NCBI RefSeq assembly: GCF_015477605.1
Contig: NZ_JADLQX010000014.1
Location: 1 to 64,000, forward strand
From: Nocardia amamiensis
Lineage (GTDB): Bacteria > Actinomycetota > Actinomycetes > Mycobacteriales > Mycobacteriaceae
Reading direction: 5' to 3'
Length of the DNA: 64,000 bases
The notes under the pieces were generated by a model. That model had not been told where the DNA came from. It saw only the letters and a program-made list of their open reading frames with translations, and did not search any database. Both the position numbers and the translations under genes were made by a program. Each line of letters begins with the position of its first letter. Positions within the stretch are counted from its first letter, which is position 1. This document shows, piece by piece, positions 14,575-28,522 of this stretch.

Positions 14575-16959
14575 TCACGAATCGAGGGAGGCGCCGTCAC
14601 CGTCGGACAGTGCGGCCAGTACCGCGGTGAGCAGGCGTGCCGCGCCGGCCTTGTCCAGCGGGTGGTTCCCATTACCGCACTTGGGGGATTGGACGCAGGA
14701 CGGGCAGCCTGCGGTGCATCCGCAGGACTCGATGGCCGCGAGGGTTGCCGAGAGCCACCACCCCAGCTGGGCGAACCCCCGCTCGGCGAAACCGGCTCCA
14801 CCCGCTTGGCCGTCGTAGACGAAGACCGTGGGTAGCCCGGTGTCCGGATGCTCGGCAGTGGAGACGCCGCCGATGTCCCAACGGTCGCAGGTCGCCACCA
14901 GCGGCAACAGGCCGATCGCCGCGTGCTCGGCCGCGTGCAGCGCGCCTGGGGCGTCCTGGGGCTCGATGCCCGCCAGGGCCAACAACTCCGGTGTCACCGT
15001 GTACATGACCGCCCTGGTGGGGAGAGTTCGCGGGGGCAGATCGAGTTCCACGAGGTCGAGCACTTCGCCGGTGGCCAGCGTGCGCAGGTAGCCGATCACC
15101 TGACTGGTGACCCGTACCTGCGCCAGAGCGGTCGTCACGTGACCGTGGCGGTGGTGTTCGGTCATCGCGTCGATGGTGATCGAGGTCGTCTGCCTGGCGC
15201 TGGTGGTCCAACCCGGTTCCGCCGCGTGCACGAAGGCCACGCCATCTTGGAGGTCCAGCTCGTCGACCACGTATGTCTCACCCTGGTGCAGGTGGACGGC
15301 GCCCTGGTGCAGCGTTGCCTGTGCCCGTCCCGCGTCGGCGGTGCCCAGCAGCCTGCCGGTCTCGCCGTCCACGATGGCCACCGGCGTGCCGATGCCACCT
15401 CGGACGTCGACCGCGTCGTGCGGCTGCGTCTCCGCGGTGACATACCATCGCGCGCTTTCCTGGTCCCCGCGCCGTCTGATCAGCCCTTTCGCGGTCAGAT
15501 CGGGCAGTACTTCACGCGCGCCGAACTCGTCCACCTCGGTATCGGTGAGCGGCAGTTCCAACGCGGCGCACAGCAGTTGCGGACCGAGCACGTAGGGATT
15601 GCGCGGATCGGTGATGGTGGCCTCGACCGGTTTGTCCAGCAGCGCGTCCGGGTGGTGGACCAGGTAGGTGTCGAGTGGGTCATCCCGCGCCACGAGCACG
15701 ACCAGCGATCCCTGGGTACGCCGTCCCGCCCGCCCGGCCTGCTGCCAGAACGATGCGACCGTACCGGGAAAACCCGAGATGACCACGGCATCCAGCCCCG
15801 CGATATCGACGCCGAGTTCCAGTGCGTTGGTCGTAGCAGCACCCAGCAGCGACCCGTCCGACAACGCTGCCTCCAAGTCGCGCCGGTCCTCCGCCAGGTA
15901 GCCCGCGCGATAGGACGCCACACGTGCGGCGAGGTCGGGATCGACTTCGGCCAACAGCCTCCTGGCATCGATCGCGGTCTGCTCGGCGGCTCGGCGCGAG
16001 CGGACGAAGGTCAAGGTCCGCGCCCCTTCGGCCACCAGGTCCGCCATGATCCGCGCCGCCTCCGCGGTGGCACCCCTGCGCACCGGAGCGCCGTTCTCGC
16101 CGGTCACCGCGGTGAGAAGCGGCGGTTCCCAGAGCGCGACGGTGCGCGGACCCTGTGGTGAGCCGTCTCGCGTGACCGCCGTACAGGGCGCGCCGATCAG
16201 CCGGGACGCGGCCGCCGCTGGTTCCGCCGTGGTCGCCGAGCACAGCACGAACACCGGATCGGCGCCGTATCGCGCGGCGATGCGCCGCAGTCTGCGCAGC
16301 ACCAGGGCGACGTGCGAGCCGAAGATCCCGCGATACGCATGGCACTCGTCCACGACCACATAGCGCAGCCGGCGCAGCACGCGTGCCCAGCGTTGGTGTG
16401 ACCGCAGTATGCCCAGGTGAAGCATGTCGGGATTGGTGAAAATCCATCGCGCGTTGGCGCGCACCCACTGCCGGATCTCGGCCGGCGTATCGCCGTCGTA
16501 GGTGGCTGGATGGATATCCCGCAGCGGACCTTCGTGGGTCAGTTCCCCGACGGCACGCAGTTGATCGGCGCCGAGCGCCTTCGTGGGGGCCAGGTACAGC
16601 GCGGTGGCTTTCGGATCCGTTTGCAGCGTCGTGAGCACCGGAAGCTGGTACCCGAGCGACTTGCCCGACGCGGTACCGGTGCTCACGACCACGTGTTTGC
16701 CTTCGAAAGCCAGGCCCGCCGTCTCGGCCTGATGACTCCAGGGCGCGTCGACGCCCGCGTCGCGCAACGCGGTGATCACTTCCGGCGATACCCATGCGGG
16801 CCAGGCGGTGCGATCGGCTGCCCGGGGCGGCAACTCGACGACATGGGTCAGCCTGGGGTCCTCGTGCGGCACTCCGGCTAGGACACGATTCAGCAACGAT
16901 GCGCCGTAGCCGAGGTCGGTTCGCGGCTGCGCGCGGGGCGCCGAGCCCGCTGGATTCAC
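14575..16959 (-). CDS. DEAD/DEAH-box helicase with DUF1998-type C-terminus (Rv3649-like)
   Basis: About 794 residues, superfamily 2 helicase of the Hrq1/YprA-like group. The Q-like region SHQAETAGLAFEGKHVVVS is followed by Walker A STGTASGKS, then VVVDECHAYRG (DEAH-type box, here DECH), LCSATTAEP (motif III), VISGFPGTVASFWQQAGRAGR (motifs V/VI), and a C-terminal domain with four Cys (CGCTAGCPSCVQSPKCG), a metal-binding cluster typical of this family. It probably acts in DNA repair. The open frame starts at 17037, but the first residues look non-coding; the GTG at 16959 (MNPAGSAPRAQPRTDLGYG) is preferred and preceded by GGGGA. It is transcribed divergently from cspA. Confidence 0.9.
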   Translation of the reverse strand: MNPAGSAPRAQPRTDLGYGASLLNRVLAGVPHEDPRLTHVVELPPRAADRTAWPAWVSPEVITALRDAGVDAPWSHQAETAGLAFEGKHVVVSTGTASGKSLGYQLPVLTTLQTDPKATALYLAPTKALGADQLRAVGELTHEGPLRDIHPATYDGDTPAEIRQWVRANARWIFTNPDMLHLGILRSHQRWARVLRRLRYVVVDECHAYRGIFGSHVALVLRRLRRIAARYGADPVFVLCSATTAEPAAAASRLIGAPCTAVTRDGSPQGPRTVALWEPPLLTAVTGENGAPVRRGATAEAARIMADLVAEGARTLTFVRSRRAAEQTAIDARRLLAEVDPDLAARVASYRAGYLAEDRRDLEAALSDGSLLGAATTNALELGVDIAGLDAVVISGFPGTVASFWQQAGRAGRRTQGSLVVLVARDDPLDTYLVHHPDALLDKPVEATITDPRNPYVLGPQLLCAALELPLTDTEVDEFGAREVLPDLTAKGLIRRRGDQESARWYVTAETQPHDAVDVRGGIGTPVAIVDGETGRLLGTADAGRAQATLHQGAVHLHQGETYVVDELDLQDGVAFVHAAEPGWTTSARQTTSITIDAMTEHHRHGHVTTALAQVRVTSQVIGYLRTLATGEVLDLVELDLPPRTLPTRAVMYTVTPELLALAGIEPQDAPGALHAAEHAAIGLLPLVATCDRWDIGGVSTAEHPDTGLPTVFVYDGQAGGAGFAERGFAQLGWWLSATLAAIESCGCTAGCPSCVQSPKCGNGNHPLDKAGAARLLTAVLAALSDGDGASLDS

Positions 16960-17395
16960 GAGCCGATCCCCGCAACACGCTCGGAAAGTGTGAAACGTGT
17001 GCGTCCGGGAAGCGCCACCTGCCATTTCGATACCCAATAGCGACCTGGGTCACAGCTGGATTGCCGAACGTCGACTCGGTTATCAGAAGGCAAACGAACT
17101 GCAAGTCCGGATTCCGCCATTGTGTCCCTCACCTGCGCATTCGCAAGATCAACTTTTTTGCAAATTGTCGGTAACTCGACTGTTGAATTGCCCGGAGACA
17201 TGGTTCACTGGTTCCTGGTCGCAAGCTTCTGTGTTCGAGGGACGGATCCAAAGTCCAAACCGTCAGCAGGATCGATGTTGCGAACGGTGTGCTTGGTGCT
17301 TTCCTGCAGGGGGAACCAACAGTACAGCGGTCGGAACGGACCCGGTGGACGAACCCAGTTGTCCGCCGTTCCGGTAAGAAAAGAGAAGGAACAGA
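16960..17395. promoter_or_regulatory. Divergent region helicase / cspA with long cspA leader
   Basis: The 436 bases between the two starts hold no supported gene. AT content is locally higher than the window average (for example ATCAACTTTTTTGCAAATTG near 17149). A long 5' leader in front of a cold-shock gene is common and often folds differently at low temperature. I could not fix promoter hexamers; the ribosome binding site AGAAGGA lies just before the cspA ATG. Confidence 0.35.
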
Positions 17396-17602
17396 ATGGC
17401 ACAGGGAACTGTGAAGTGGTTCAACGCGGAGAAGGGGTTCGGCTTCATCGCGCCCGAGGACGGCTCCGCTGACGTCTTCGTCCACTACTCCGAGATCCAG
17501 GGTTCGGGCTTCCGCACCCTCGAGGAGAACCAGAAGGTCGAATTCGAGGTCGGCCAGGGCACGAAGGGCCCGCAGGCCACCGGAGTGCGTGCGCTCAGCT
17601 GA
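17396..17602 (+). CDS. cspA: Cold-shock protein CspA
   Basis: 68-residue single cold-shock domain protein, an RNA chaperone that binds single-stranded nucleic acid and melts secondary structure. RNP1 is KGFGFIAP and RNP2 is VFVHYSEI, both intact; the chain begins MAQGTVKWFNAEKGFGF. The ATG 17396 follows AGAAGGA with good spacing. Length and sequence are the family standard. A strong terminator follows at 17621-17657, so it is probably monocistronic. It lies between the helicase and topA as in M. tuberculosis (Rv3648c). Confidence 0.96.
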   Translation: MAQGTVKWFNAEKGFGFIAPEDGSADVFVHYSEIQGSGFRTLEENQKVEFEVGQGTKGPQATGVRALS

Positions 17603-17620
17603 GCGGCGCAAGATCCACCG

Positions 17621-17657
17621 CTCGTCCCTCACCGCCGGAAACGGGGTGGGGGACGAG
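17621..17657 (+). terminator. Hairpin terminator after cspA
   Basis: A 13-bp stem, CTCGTCCCTCACC at 17621-17633 with GGTGGGGGACGAG at 17645-17657 (one G-T pair), loop of 11 bases. Only a short mixed tail (CTATATCT) follows, so termination may be imperfect. Confidence 0.7.
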
Positions 17658-17926
17658 CTATATCTGCTGGGGTAGACACGGCCCGCGCGAACTGGGCGGA
17701 ACGCCCGTCGAGCACGCCGCCGCGCAGAGGTGGCGAAAAGACAGGGCATACTGGTTCGAACTGACGCGCGTACCCTCAGTGGTTCGAGTCGGAAGCACTC
17801 GACCACACGCGGCGTCACGGTATAAACGTGTCTGGTGGCGACGTACAGCCGTCGCAGCCGCTTACCCCCAGCCGCGCACAGCGGAAACAACGCAGCGCGG
17901 GTCGATCAGGAAAGGTGTATTCGCCG

Positions 17927-20827
<2,901 letters not shown>

Positions 20828-20864
20828 GTGCCCGACGCTCGTCTTCGGCCGTAGTGTGAGCGCC

Positions 20865-21371
20865 GTGAGTACCGAACAGGAACGCGAGGATCTGATCGCG
20901 ATGCTCGCCGACCAGCGCGAGCTTTTCCGCATCACCCTGCGCGGGATCGATGAGGAGCAGGCGCGGCGGCGGACCACCGTGAGCGAACTGACCCTCGGCG
21001 GTCTACTGCATCACCTGATCAACTGCGAACGGCACTGGACCTCGGTGATCGTGCACCGGGACGAGCACGCGGAACTGGACGTCTCGAAGTTCGAGGGTGA
21101 GTACGTCATGGCGTCCGACGAGACTGTGTCCGGGTTGCTGGCCACCTGGGACGGAGTCGCCGCGGCAACGGCCGAGCTGATCCGTTCGGTGGACAGCCTC
21201 GACAGCTCGATTCCCACGCCGACGGCGCCGTGGACGCCGGAGCGGATCTGGCAGTCCGTGCGCTATACCGTCCTGCACATTCTGCGGGAGATCGCGCACC
21301 ATTCCGGGCACGCCGACATCATCCGCGAGGCGCTGGACGGCGCGAACAGTACGCGGCAGCGCGCCGCCTAG
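20865..21371 (+). CDS. DinB-family protein (DUF664-like)
   Basis: 168 residues, four-helix-bundle DinB fold. Expected metal ligands are present as His in GGLLHHLINCERHW and as the C-terminal pair in EIAHHSGHADIIREAL. Many members are thiol-dependent S-transferases or of unknown function; in this group the C-terminal motif HxGHxD is the usual one. The start GTG 20865 has TAGTGT at 20852-20857, 7 bases away, which suggests a leaderless transcript; an in-frame GTG at 20856 is the alternative. It lies 37 bases after topA and in front of holB. Specific reaction unknown. Confidence 0.85.
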   Translation: MSTEQEREDLIAMLADQRELFRITLRGIDEEQARRRTTVSELTLGGLLHHLINCERHWTSVIVHRDEHAELDVSKFEGEYVMASDETVSGLLATWDGVAAATAELIRSVDSLDSSIPTPTAPWTPERIWQSVRYTVLHILREIAHHSGHADIIREALDGANSTRQRAA

Positions 21372-21434
21372 CTCGCGGTTCCGATGCGCCGACGCCCGGC
21401 GGCGGTGTCGGTGCAGGCGGCTAGGGTGTACGGC

Positions 21435-22640
21435 GTGGCGGGTGTCTTCGATCGGTTGGTCGGCCAGGAGGCGGTGGAGTCCGAGTTGACGGCTGCCGCC
21501 GTCGCGGCGCGCGCGGGCGTGATCGATGGCGCGATGACCCATTCGTGGTTGTTCACCGGCCCGCCGGGGTCCGGCAGATCTGTTGCGGCGCTGTGCTTCG
21601 CGGCGGCATTGCAATGCACCGACCCGCAGGCTCCCGGGTGCGGCAGCTGCCACGCCTGCACCACCACCATGGCGGGCACGCACGGCGACGTGCGCCGGGT
21701 GGTGCCCGAGGGATTGAGCATCAGTACCAAGGAGATGCGCGAGATCGTGCAGGTCGCCGCGCGCAGGCCGAGTACCGGCCGCTGGCAGGTGGTGGTGATC
21801 GAGGACGCCGACCGGTTGACCGAGGCGGCGGGCAACGTGCTGCTCAAGGTGGTCGAGGAGCCGCCGGACCGGACGGTGTTCCTGCTGTGCGCGCCCTCGG
21901 TGGATCCGGAGGACATCTCGATCACGCTGCGCTCCCGGTGCAGGCATGTGCACCTGGTTACGCCGTCGGTGCCCGCCATCGCTCGGGTGCTCCTGGAACG
22001 CGACAAGCTCGACGAGAAGACCGCGACCTGGGCCGCCTCCATCAGTGGCGGGCACGTCGGGCGGGCCCGCAGGCTCGCCACCGACGAAGAGGCGCGTGCC
22101 CGCCGCCAGCGGGCACTGGCGTTGGTCGCCGCCGTCGGCAAGCCGGGAGCTGCCTACGCCGCCGCTGACGAACTGGTGCGCGCGGCCGACGACGAGGCCA
22201 AGCAGATGAGCGCGGCCCGCGACGAACGCGAACGGGAGGAGCTCGCCACGGCGCTGGGCGCGGGCGGCACCGGAAAAGGCGCGGCGAGTGCCACCCGTGG
22301 TTCCGCCGGCGTATTGAAGGACTTGGAGCGACGGCAGAAATCCCGCGCCACCCGCACCGGCCGCGACGCCCTCGATCGCGCCCTGATCGACGTGGCGGGC
22401 GTCTACCGCGACGCGCTCGCCGTCCGGTTCGGCGCCGCCCGCCGCGATTCCGGCATCGCGCTCACCCACCCCGACCTGTCCGACCAGATCCACGACCTGG
22501 CCGCCCGCGTGCGGCCCGAGGGCCTGCTCCAGTCCATCGAGGCCGTCCTCGCCTGCCGTACGGCGCTCGACCTGAACGTCAAACCCCGCTTCGCCCTCGC
22601 CGCCATGGCCGCAGCCCTGATCGCGGCCCAGTCCAGGTGA
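21435..22640 (+). CDS. holB: DNA polymerase III subunit delta' (clamp-loader)
   Basis: 401 residues. N-terminal AAA+ module with a P-loop GPPGSGRSVAAL in which the Walker Lys is Arg, as expected for the non-hydrolysing delta' subunit. A zinc module contains CTDPQAPGCGSCHAC. Further motifs are VIEDADRLTEAAGNVLLKVVEEPP and the sensor LRSRCRHVHLVTP, which resembles SRC. It helps load the sliding clamp with DnaX and delta. The start GTG 21435 follows TAGGGT (21422-21427) by 7 bases; the frame is open further back to 21384 but without coding character. The length equals that of M. tuberculosis Rv3644c, from memory. A Lys/Arg rich linker around residue 250-330 is typical of actinobacterial forms. 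Confidence 0.93.
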   Translation: MAGVFDRLVGQEAVESELTAAAVAARAGVIDGAMTHSWLFTGPPGSGRSVAALCFAAALQCTDPQAPGCGSCHACTTTMAGTHGDVRRVVPEGLSISTKEMREIVQVAARRPSTGRWQVVVIEDADRLTEAAGNVLLKVVEEPPDRTVFLLCAPSVDPEDISITLRSRCRHVHLVTPSVPAIARVLLERDKLDEKTATWAASISGGHVGRARRLATDEEARARRQRALALVAAVGKPGAAYAAADELVRAADDEAKQMSAARDEREREELATALGAGGTGKGAASATRGSAGVLKDLERRQKSRATRTGRDALDRALIDVAGVYRDALAVRFGAARRDSGIALTHPDLSDQIHDLAARVRPEGLLQSIEAVLACRTALDLNVKPRFALAAMAAALIAAQSR

Positions 22641-22704
22641 CCCCATGACCACCCGTTTTCGCGATCCGGCCCCGAGACGATAGACTCGCTTGGCCGAAAG
22701 GCAC

Positions 22705-22780
22705 GCCGCCTTAGCTCAGTCGGTAGAGCGCTTCACTCGTAATGAAAAGGTCGGGGGTTCGATTCCCCCAGGCGGCTCCA
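22705..22780 (+). tRNA. tRNA-Thr (anticodon CGT)
   Basis: A 76-base cloverleaf including an encoded CCA at 22778-22780. Acceptor stem GCCGCCT pairs with AGGCGGC (22770-22776), discriminator T22777. The D-arm has TAGCTCAGTCGGTAGAGC. The anticodon loop in CTTCACTCGTAATGAAAAG reads CGT, which decodes ACG threonine. The T-arm GGGGGTTCGATTCCCCC is perfect. A T-run (ATCTTTTTCC) follows and should end transcription. Confidence 0.97.
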
Positions 22781-23083
22781 TCTTTTTCCTGGTTTCCGCA
22801 CCGGTGCCGGCTTCGACACGCTTGGTCCCGGAACAATCCGTCCAACCCCTCGCCACCGCATCACGCTGCCCCACGTCTTGCCACGTTGGTGACAACGGCT
22901 TCAATGCGTTCACAGCGGCAGCCCGGCAGGCTGTCCGCGCGACCCAGCGGCGTGGCTCGAAGTTGATGACGCTCGAACGGCAGCGCTGAGTAACACCACG
23001 GTAACGGCCGAAGTAGAGCCGACGATGGTCCTAGCGGTACGCCTCAGCGGACCGAAAACTCAAGAGAGAAAGGCAGATTCGGC
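22781..23083. other. Intergenic region after tRNA-Thr
   Basis: 303 bases between the tRNA and the small secreted-protein gene. Only the T-run directly after the tRNA is recognisable. Short open frames on both strands lack a ribosome binding site or coding bias. GAGAAAGG near 23064-23072 belongs to the next gene. Confidence 0.5.
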
Positions 23084-23296
23084 ATGACTCGAATCACTCG
23101 GCTCACCATCGGCGCGCTGTTGACCGTCGCTGTGCTGTCACCCGCTGCGACCGCGCAGGCCGAGATTCCGCAGCCCACTCCGTCCGCGTCCTTGGTGGAC
23201 GCCGGCGACAGCGGCTCGGCGAGCGGTACGACGGGGCTCGTATGCACCATCATCAAGCTGGTACTTATGAACCAGGGCCCCGAATTCTGCCGGTAA
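23084..23296 (+). CDS. Small secreted protein of unknown function
   Basis: 70 residues with a Sec signal peptide: MTRITR, a hydrophobic run ending in SPAATAQAE, cleavage likely after AQA. The mature part is about 44 residues, Ser/Gly/Ala rich, with a C-terminal hydrophobic patch and two Cys (GLVCTIIKLVLMNQGPEFCR) that could form a disulfide. No family recognised. It is preceded by a purine-rich GAGAGAAAGG 11 bases before the ATG. Convergent with katG, whose terminator hairpin lies in between. Small Cys-pair secreted peptides of this type are common in Nocardia and Rhodococcus, function unknown. Confidence 0.72.
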   Translation: MTRITRLTIGALLTVAVLSPAATAQAEIPQPTPSASLVDAGDSGSASGTTGLVCTIIKLVLMNQGPEFCR

Positions 23297-23381
23297 AACA
23301 TCGAGGGCGTGTCGGAGAATTCGATTACCAACCGGCGCGTGGCGCCAGTGCCAGCCACATGTCGCCGAACTCCGAACGTAT

Positions 23382-23409
23382 CCAGGCCGGCCCCGAAGGG
23401 CCGGCCTGG
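23382..23409 (-). terminator. Terminator hairpin of katG
   Basis: A perfect 12-bp stem (CCAGGCCGGCCC at 23382-23393 with GGGCCGGCCTGG at 23398-23409) closed by a CGAA tetraloop on the plus strand. It lies just beyond the katG stop. No U tract follows on the minus strand, so it may work together with Rho or act as a 3' stabiliser. Confidence 0.75.
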
Positions 23410-23424
23410 AACTCATCGATCAGA

Positions 23425-25656
<2,232 letters not shown>

Positions 25657-25689
25657 AGCATTCCTTCCTGAATGAGTGATGGGCTGCGA

Positions 25690-26133
25690 TCACGGATGCG
25701 GTAGAGAAGCCTGTACTTCTACACAGTCGGGACACAGGCCCCAGTAGATGACCTCGGCCTCGTCGATCGAGAACCCGTGATCATCGGACGCGGTCAGACA
25801 GGGGGCCTCGCCGACGGCGCAGTCGACGTCGGCGATCACCCCGCATGCCCGGCAAACGACGTGGTGGTGGTTGTCGCCGACCCGCGACTCGTAACGTGCC
25901 ACGGAACCGGACGGCTGAATACGCCGGACCAGGCCTGCGGCGGTGAGCGCGTTCAACGAGTCGTACACCGTCTGATGGGACACCTCGGGCAGCCCGGACC
26001 GCACGGCGCGGATGATCGAATCCGTGTCGGCGTGCGGGTGGTCGTGCACCGCGCTCAGCACGGCGACCCGGAGACGGGTCACACGCAGCGAAACTCCGCG
26101 CAGCATTTGCTGGAACTCCGAGGCTGTTGCCAC
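25690..26133 (-). CDS. furA: Fur-family regulator FurA
   Basis: 147-residue Fur/PerR-type repressor. Winged-helix motif: RVTRLRVAVLSAV, with the recognition region SHQTVYDSLNALTAAGLV. Metal ligands: the HHH in VGDNHHHVVCRACG, the structural CRACG and the C-terminal LCPDC pair. It should repress its own operon and release it on oxidative stress. The open frame starts at 26169, but GTG 26133 (MATASEFQQMLRG) is preferred: a -35/-10 pair ends 7 bases upstream, which indicates a leaderless mRNA as known for mycobacterial furA. Operon with katG. Confidence 0.94.
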   Translation of the reverse strand: MATASEFQQMLRGVSLRVTRLRVAVLSAVHDHPHADTDSIIRAVRSGLPEVSHQTVYDSLNALTAAGLVRRIQPSGSVARYESRVGDNHHHVVCRACGVIADVDCAVGEAPCLTASDDHGFSIDEAEVIYWGLCPDCVEVQASLPHP

Positions 26134-26169
26134 GCAAGGAAGTCTTGTCCGTTTTCTGGAACGAGTCAA
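26134..26169 (-). promoter_or_regulatory. furA-katG promoter and probable FurA operator
   Basis: On the minus strand TTGACT (26169-26164) and AAGACT (26146-26141) are separated by 17 bases, and 7 bases lie between the -10 and the GTG start. The spacer contains TTCCAGAAAACGG, similar to the AT-rich FurA-binding element described upstream of furA in mycobacteria (from memory). Confidence 0.8.
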
Positions 26170-26228
26170 GAGTCTGCGGCTATGTCGCCCGGATTCGTTC
26201 GGTGCCGGGAGTCATGTGGGACGTGTCG

Positions 26229-26651
26229 TCAGGATGCCCAGGGGCCGATGCCGCCGACCTTGTCGATGCGGATGCGGGTGAGGTAGCCGGGCGGAGCGTC
26301 TTCCGGCGGGAACTTCGCCGTCGGGCTGGCCAGGGTCTTGGCGAGTTCGGTGAGCAGCTCGGGGGCGCCGCCCTCGACGACGCGGGCGGTGCCGGTGATC
26401 GACAAGTACGGGCGCATCACCTCGCCGCGTTCGGGGGAGAGGATGGTGACCGCGACGCGCGGGTCGCGGCGGACGTTGCGGATCTTCCGGTAGACGCCGA
26501 GGTGAGCGGTGACCAGCTCGTCGCCGTCCGGCGTGGATTGCAGGGCCACCCAGACGACGGATACCTGAGGGCTGCCGTCGGGGTTGATGGTGACCAGCGT
26601 TGCGTCGGCACCGGAACCGATGAGTGCGCGAGCGTCATCGTCGAGCTTCAT
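26229..26651 (-). CDS. Pyridoxamine-5'-phosphate-oxidase-fold protein (PPOX class, probably F420- or FMN-binding)
   Basis: 140 residues, split-barrel flavin-binding fold. Characteristic stretches: ATLVTINPDGSPQVSVVWVAL, HLGVYRKIRNVRRDPRVAVTI and the following PYLSITGTARVV. In actinobacteria such small split-barrel proteins often use F420; the sequence alone does not settle the cofactor. Start chosen at ATG 26651 (MKLDDDARALIGSG), with a TAGAAC element close upstream; the frame extends to 26711 but the upstream residues look non-coding. A monocistronic gene between the furA promoter and a secreted protein gene. Confidence 0.85.
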   Translation of the reverse strand: MKLDDDARALIGSGADATLVTINPDGSPQVSVVWVALQSTPDGDELVTAHLGVYRKIRNVRRDPRVAVTILSPERGEVMRPYLSITGTARVVEGGAPELLTELAKTLASPTAKFPPEDAPPGYLTRIRIDKVGGIGPWAS

Positions 26652-26739
26652 AGGTTGTTCTACCGCTCGACCACCGCATTCATTCCCAAGCCCGGACCGG
26701 CGATGCGCCAAGGGGGAGGAAATCTACGACCCGCGCGGA

Positions 26740-27195
26740 CTACGTGACGACGAATGTTCCCTTGCCGGGGACGTGTGGGTAATCGGTCGCGATCAGCACT
26801 TCGGCTCGGCCGAGACCCGACGGGATGGTGATCGGCACCCAATTGCCGTGGACGTTCTCGCCGGATGGCGTGTCGTCGCCGAGCCAGACCGGTGGGAGAC
26901 CGCCGAACTCGCCGGTGTCGGAGTTCCGCCAATACACCGTGACCTCCGCGCCGCAGGACGCGCCTGGCGAGTCGGGGGCGAAGACGAACTCCGGACGGAT
27001 CCATAACGTTGGATTCTCGGAGGAGTTGCGCGCGGGATCGTACTGCGCCGCAATCATTCCGATGCCGGTACCGCCGCCTCCGCAGAGCGTGCGTGCCGGT
27101 GTGACGCCGACGGGAAGCGCGGACGAGGTCGGGGCGGTCAGCGCGAGTGCCCCAGCGGCCAAAGCCACTGCCGTTATTCCGCGATAGCCCTTCAC
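26740..27195 (-). CDS. Secreted protein of unknown function
   Basis: 151 residues. Signal peptide MKGYRG, hydrophobic core and cleavage near TSSALP. The mature domain has two Cys (RTLCGGGG and GASCGAEV) and a beta-rich pattern (TVYWRNSDTGEFGGLPPVWLGD, then GLGRAEVLIATDYP), so a small immunoglobulin-like fold is plausible. I do not recognise the family. GTG 27195 has GGAG about 5 bases upstream. No operon partner is obvious. Probably exported or cell-wall associated. Confidence 0.72.
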   Translation of the reverse strand: MKGYRGITAVALAAGALALTAPTSSALPVGVTPARTLCGGGGTGIGMIAAQYDPARNSSENPTLWIRPEFVFAPDSPGASCGAEVTVYWRNSDTGEFGGLPPVWLGDDTPSGENVHGNWVPITIPSGLGRAEVLIATDYPHVPGKGTFVVT

Positions 27196-27434
27196 CGCTG
27201 CTCCGCTCTGTCATAGGGGCCGAACTGTCTGCCCATGTTTCGCTCGCGATTCGCAGAATGTTAACCAGCGTGGCGAAGTTCGGCGTCCGCGTCTTGCCGT
27301 CCATGGGGAGGGCTACCGCGAGTGGGCGCGGGTGTGGGATGGGGGTAAGCCGAAGGGACGCAAGCCGTTACTCCTGGGCCGGGCGCCGTTGACCGGCCCA
27401 GGAGAACGTCTTCCGTCCAGCGCGCGGCGGTGGA

Positions 27435-28487
27435 TCAGCCGGCTGCTACGGAACGCAGGTGGACGCGCTCGGCGATGCTCGCCAATTCCGCGTTGAAGCG
27501 GTCTGCGGCTTCGATATTTCCCAGGTGCCCAGTCGGCCATACGTGGTACGCGGCGAGATGACCGGTGTCGCGGAGCGCATTTGCGATGCGGCGCGACATG
27601 CGCTCGGGCAGCAATCGATCGTGCAGGCCCGCGATCACCGTGGTTGGCACCGTAAGCGACGCGGCAGCCTCGGCGAGATCGATGTCGGCGAGCGCCGCGG
27701 CGTGCCTGCCGCGGGTGAGCGGTCGGCAGGACCGCACGATGCCGAGGGCGAACTCGACTTGGTCCGCGGTGGCCTGCTCGGTCATGATGCGCGCTTTGAG
27801 CAGCGCGCTGGCCGGCCAACCACCCGGCAGCGGCACCGGGGCGGTGAGCAGGGTCTCGGCCACGATTATCGGCATCCGTACGGTGGCGCCGAGTACGGTG
27901 AGCGGCCGGTCGGCCAAAGTCAGCGGCTTGTTCAGCAGCGGGAGCAGATCGGTGTCGTAGCGGATGTTGCCCGAGCTGGTGTTCAGCAGCACGGCCGCGG
28001 CGGCCTGCCGCCGCACCTGCTCCGGGTAGGCGGAAGCCCACGCCTGCACGGTGATTCCGCCCATGCTGTGCCCGACGAGCACCGCGCGCCGGCCTGGGCG
28101 CAGCGTGGCGGACAGGACGGCCGCCAAGTCGTCGGCCATCGTTTCCTTGCCCGGGGTGGTCTTGCCGAGTTCGCTCGCGCCGTGGCCGCGCTGGTCGTAG
28201 CACACCACTCGATATCGGTCGGCGAAGGCGTTGATCTGCGGATTCCAGTACTCGATGCTGCAGCTCCAGCCGTGGATGAGGACGATGACGTCGGCATCGG
28301 CGGGACCGTAGGCGTGCACGCGGAGGCGGGCGCTGTCCTTCGTAGTGACCGGGATGACCGCACATGGGGCGGTGGGGGCGTTCAGAGACGCCGTCCGGAA
28401 GGTGCGAGACCGCAGTCCGGCACGGTAAGCAGCGGTCAGCGCGCCATTGCGCGCGTCCGCCAGCGTCCTCATCGACTTCACCAGCAT
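27435..28487 (-). CDS. Alpha/beta hydrolase
   Basis: 350 residues, alpha/beta-hydrolase fold. Oxyanion region VLIHGWSCSIEYW, nucleophile elbow VLVGHSMGGITVQ (Ser), acidic residue probably in VIAGLHDRLLPE, and the final His in WPTGHLGN. An N-terminal extension of about 50 residues comes before the hydrolase domain. Substrate unknown; the epoxide-hydrolase/haloperoxidase-like group is the closest by eye. The start ATG 28487 has a near-perfect AAAGGAG 6 bases upstream, which fixes it over the longer frame to 28526. Its promoter region carries an inverted repeat at 28523-28540 that looks like an operator. Confidence 0.87.
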   Translation of the reverse strand: MLVKSMRTLADARNGALTAAYRAGLRSRTFRTASLNAPTAPCAVIPVTTKDSARLRVHAYGPADADVIVLIHGWSCSIEYWNPQINAFADRYRVVCYDQRGHGASELGKTTPGKETMADDLAAVLSATLRPGRRAVLVGHSMGGITVQAWASAYPEQVRRQAAAAVLLNTSSGNIRYDTDLLPLLNKPLTLADRPLTVLGATVRMPIIVAETLLTAPVPLPGGWPASALLKARIMTEQATADQVEFALGIVRSCRPLTRGRHAAALADIDLAEAAASLTVPTTVIAGLHDRLLPERMSRRIANALRDTGHLAAYHVWPTGHLGNIEAADRFNAELASIAERVHLRSVAAG

Positions 28488-28522
28488 CGAGCACTCCTTT
28501 GTGTCCTCCGTCACCGTACAGT

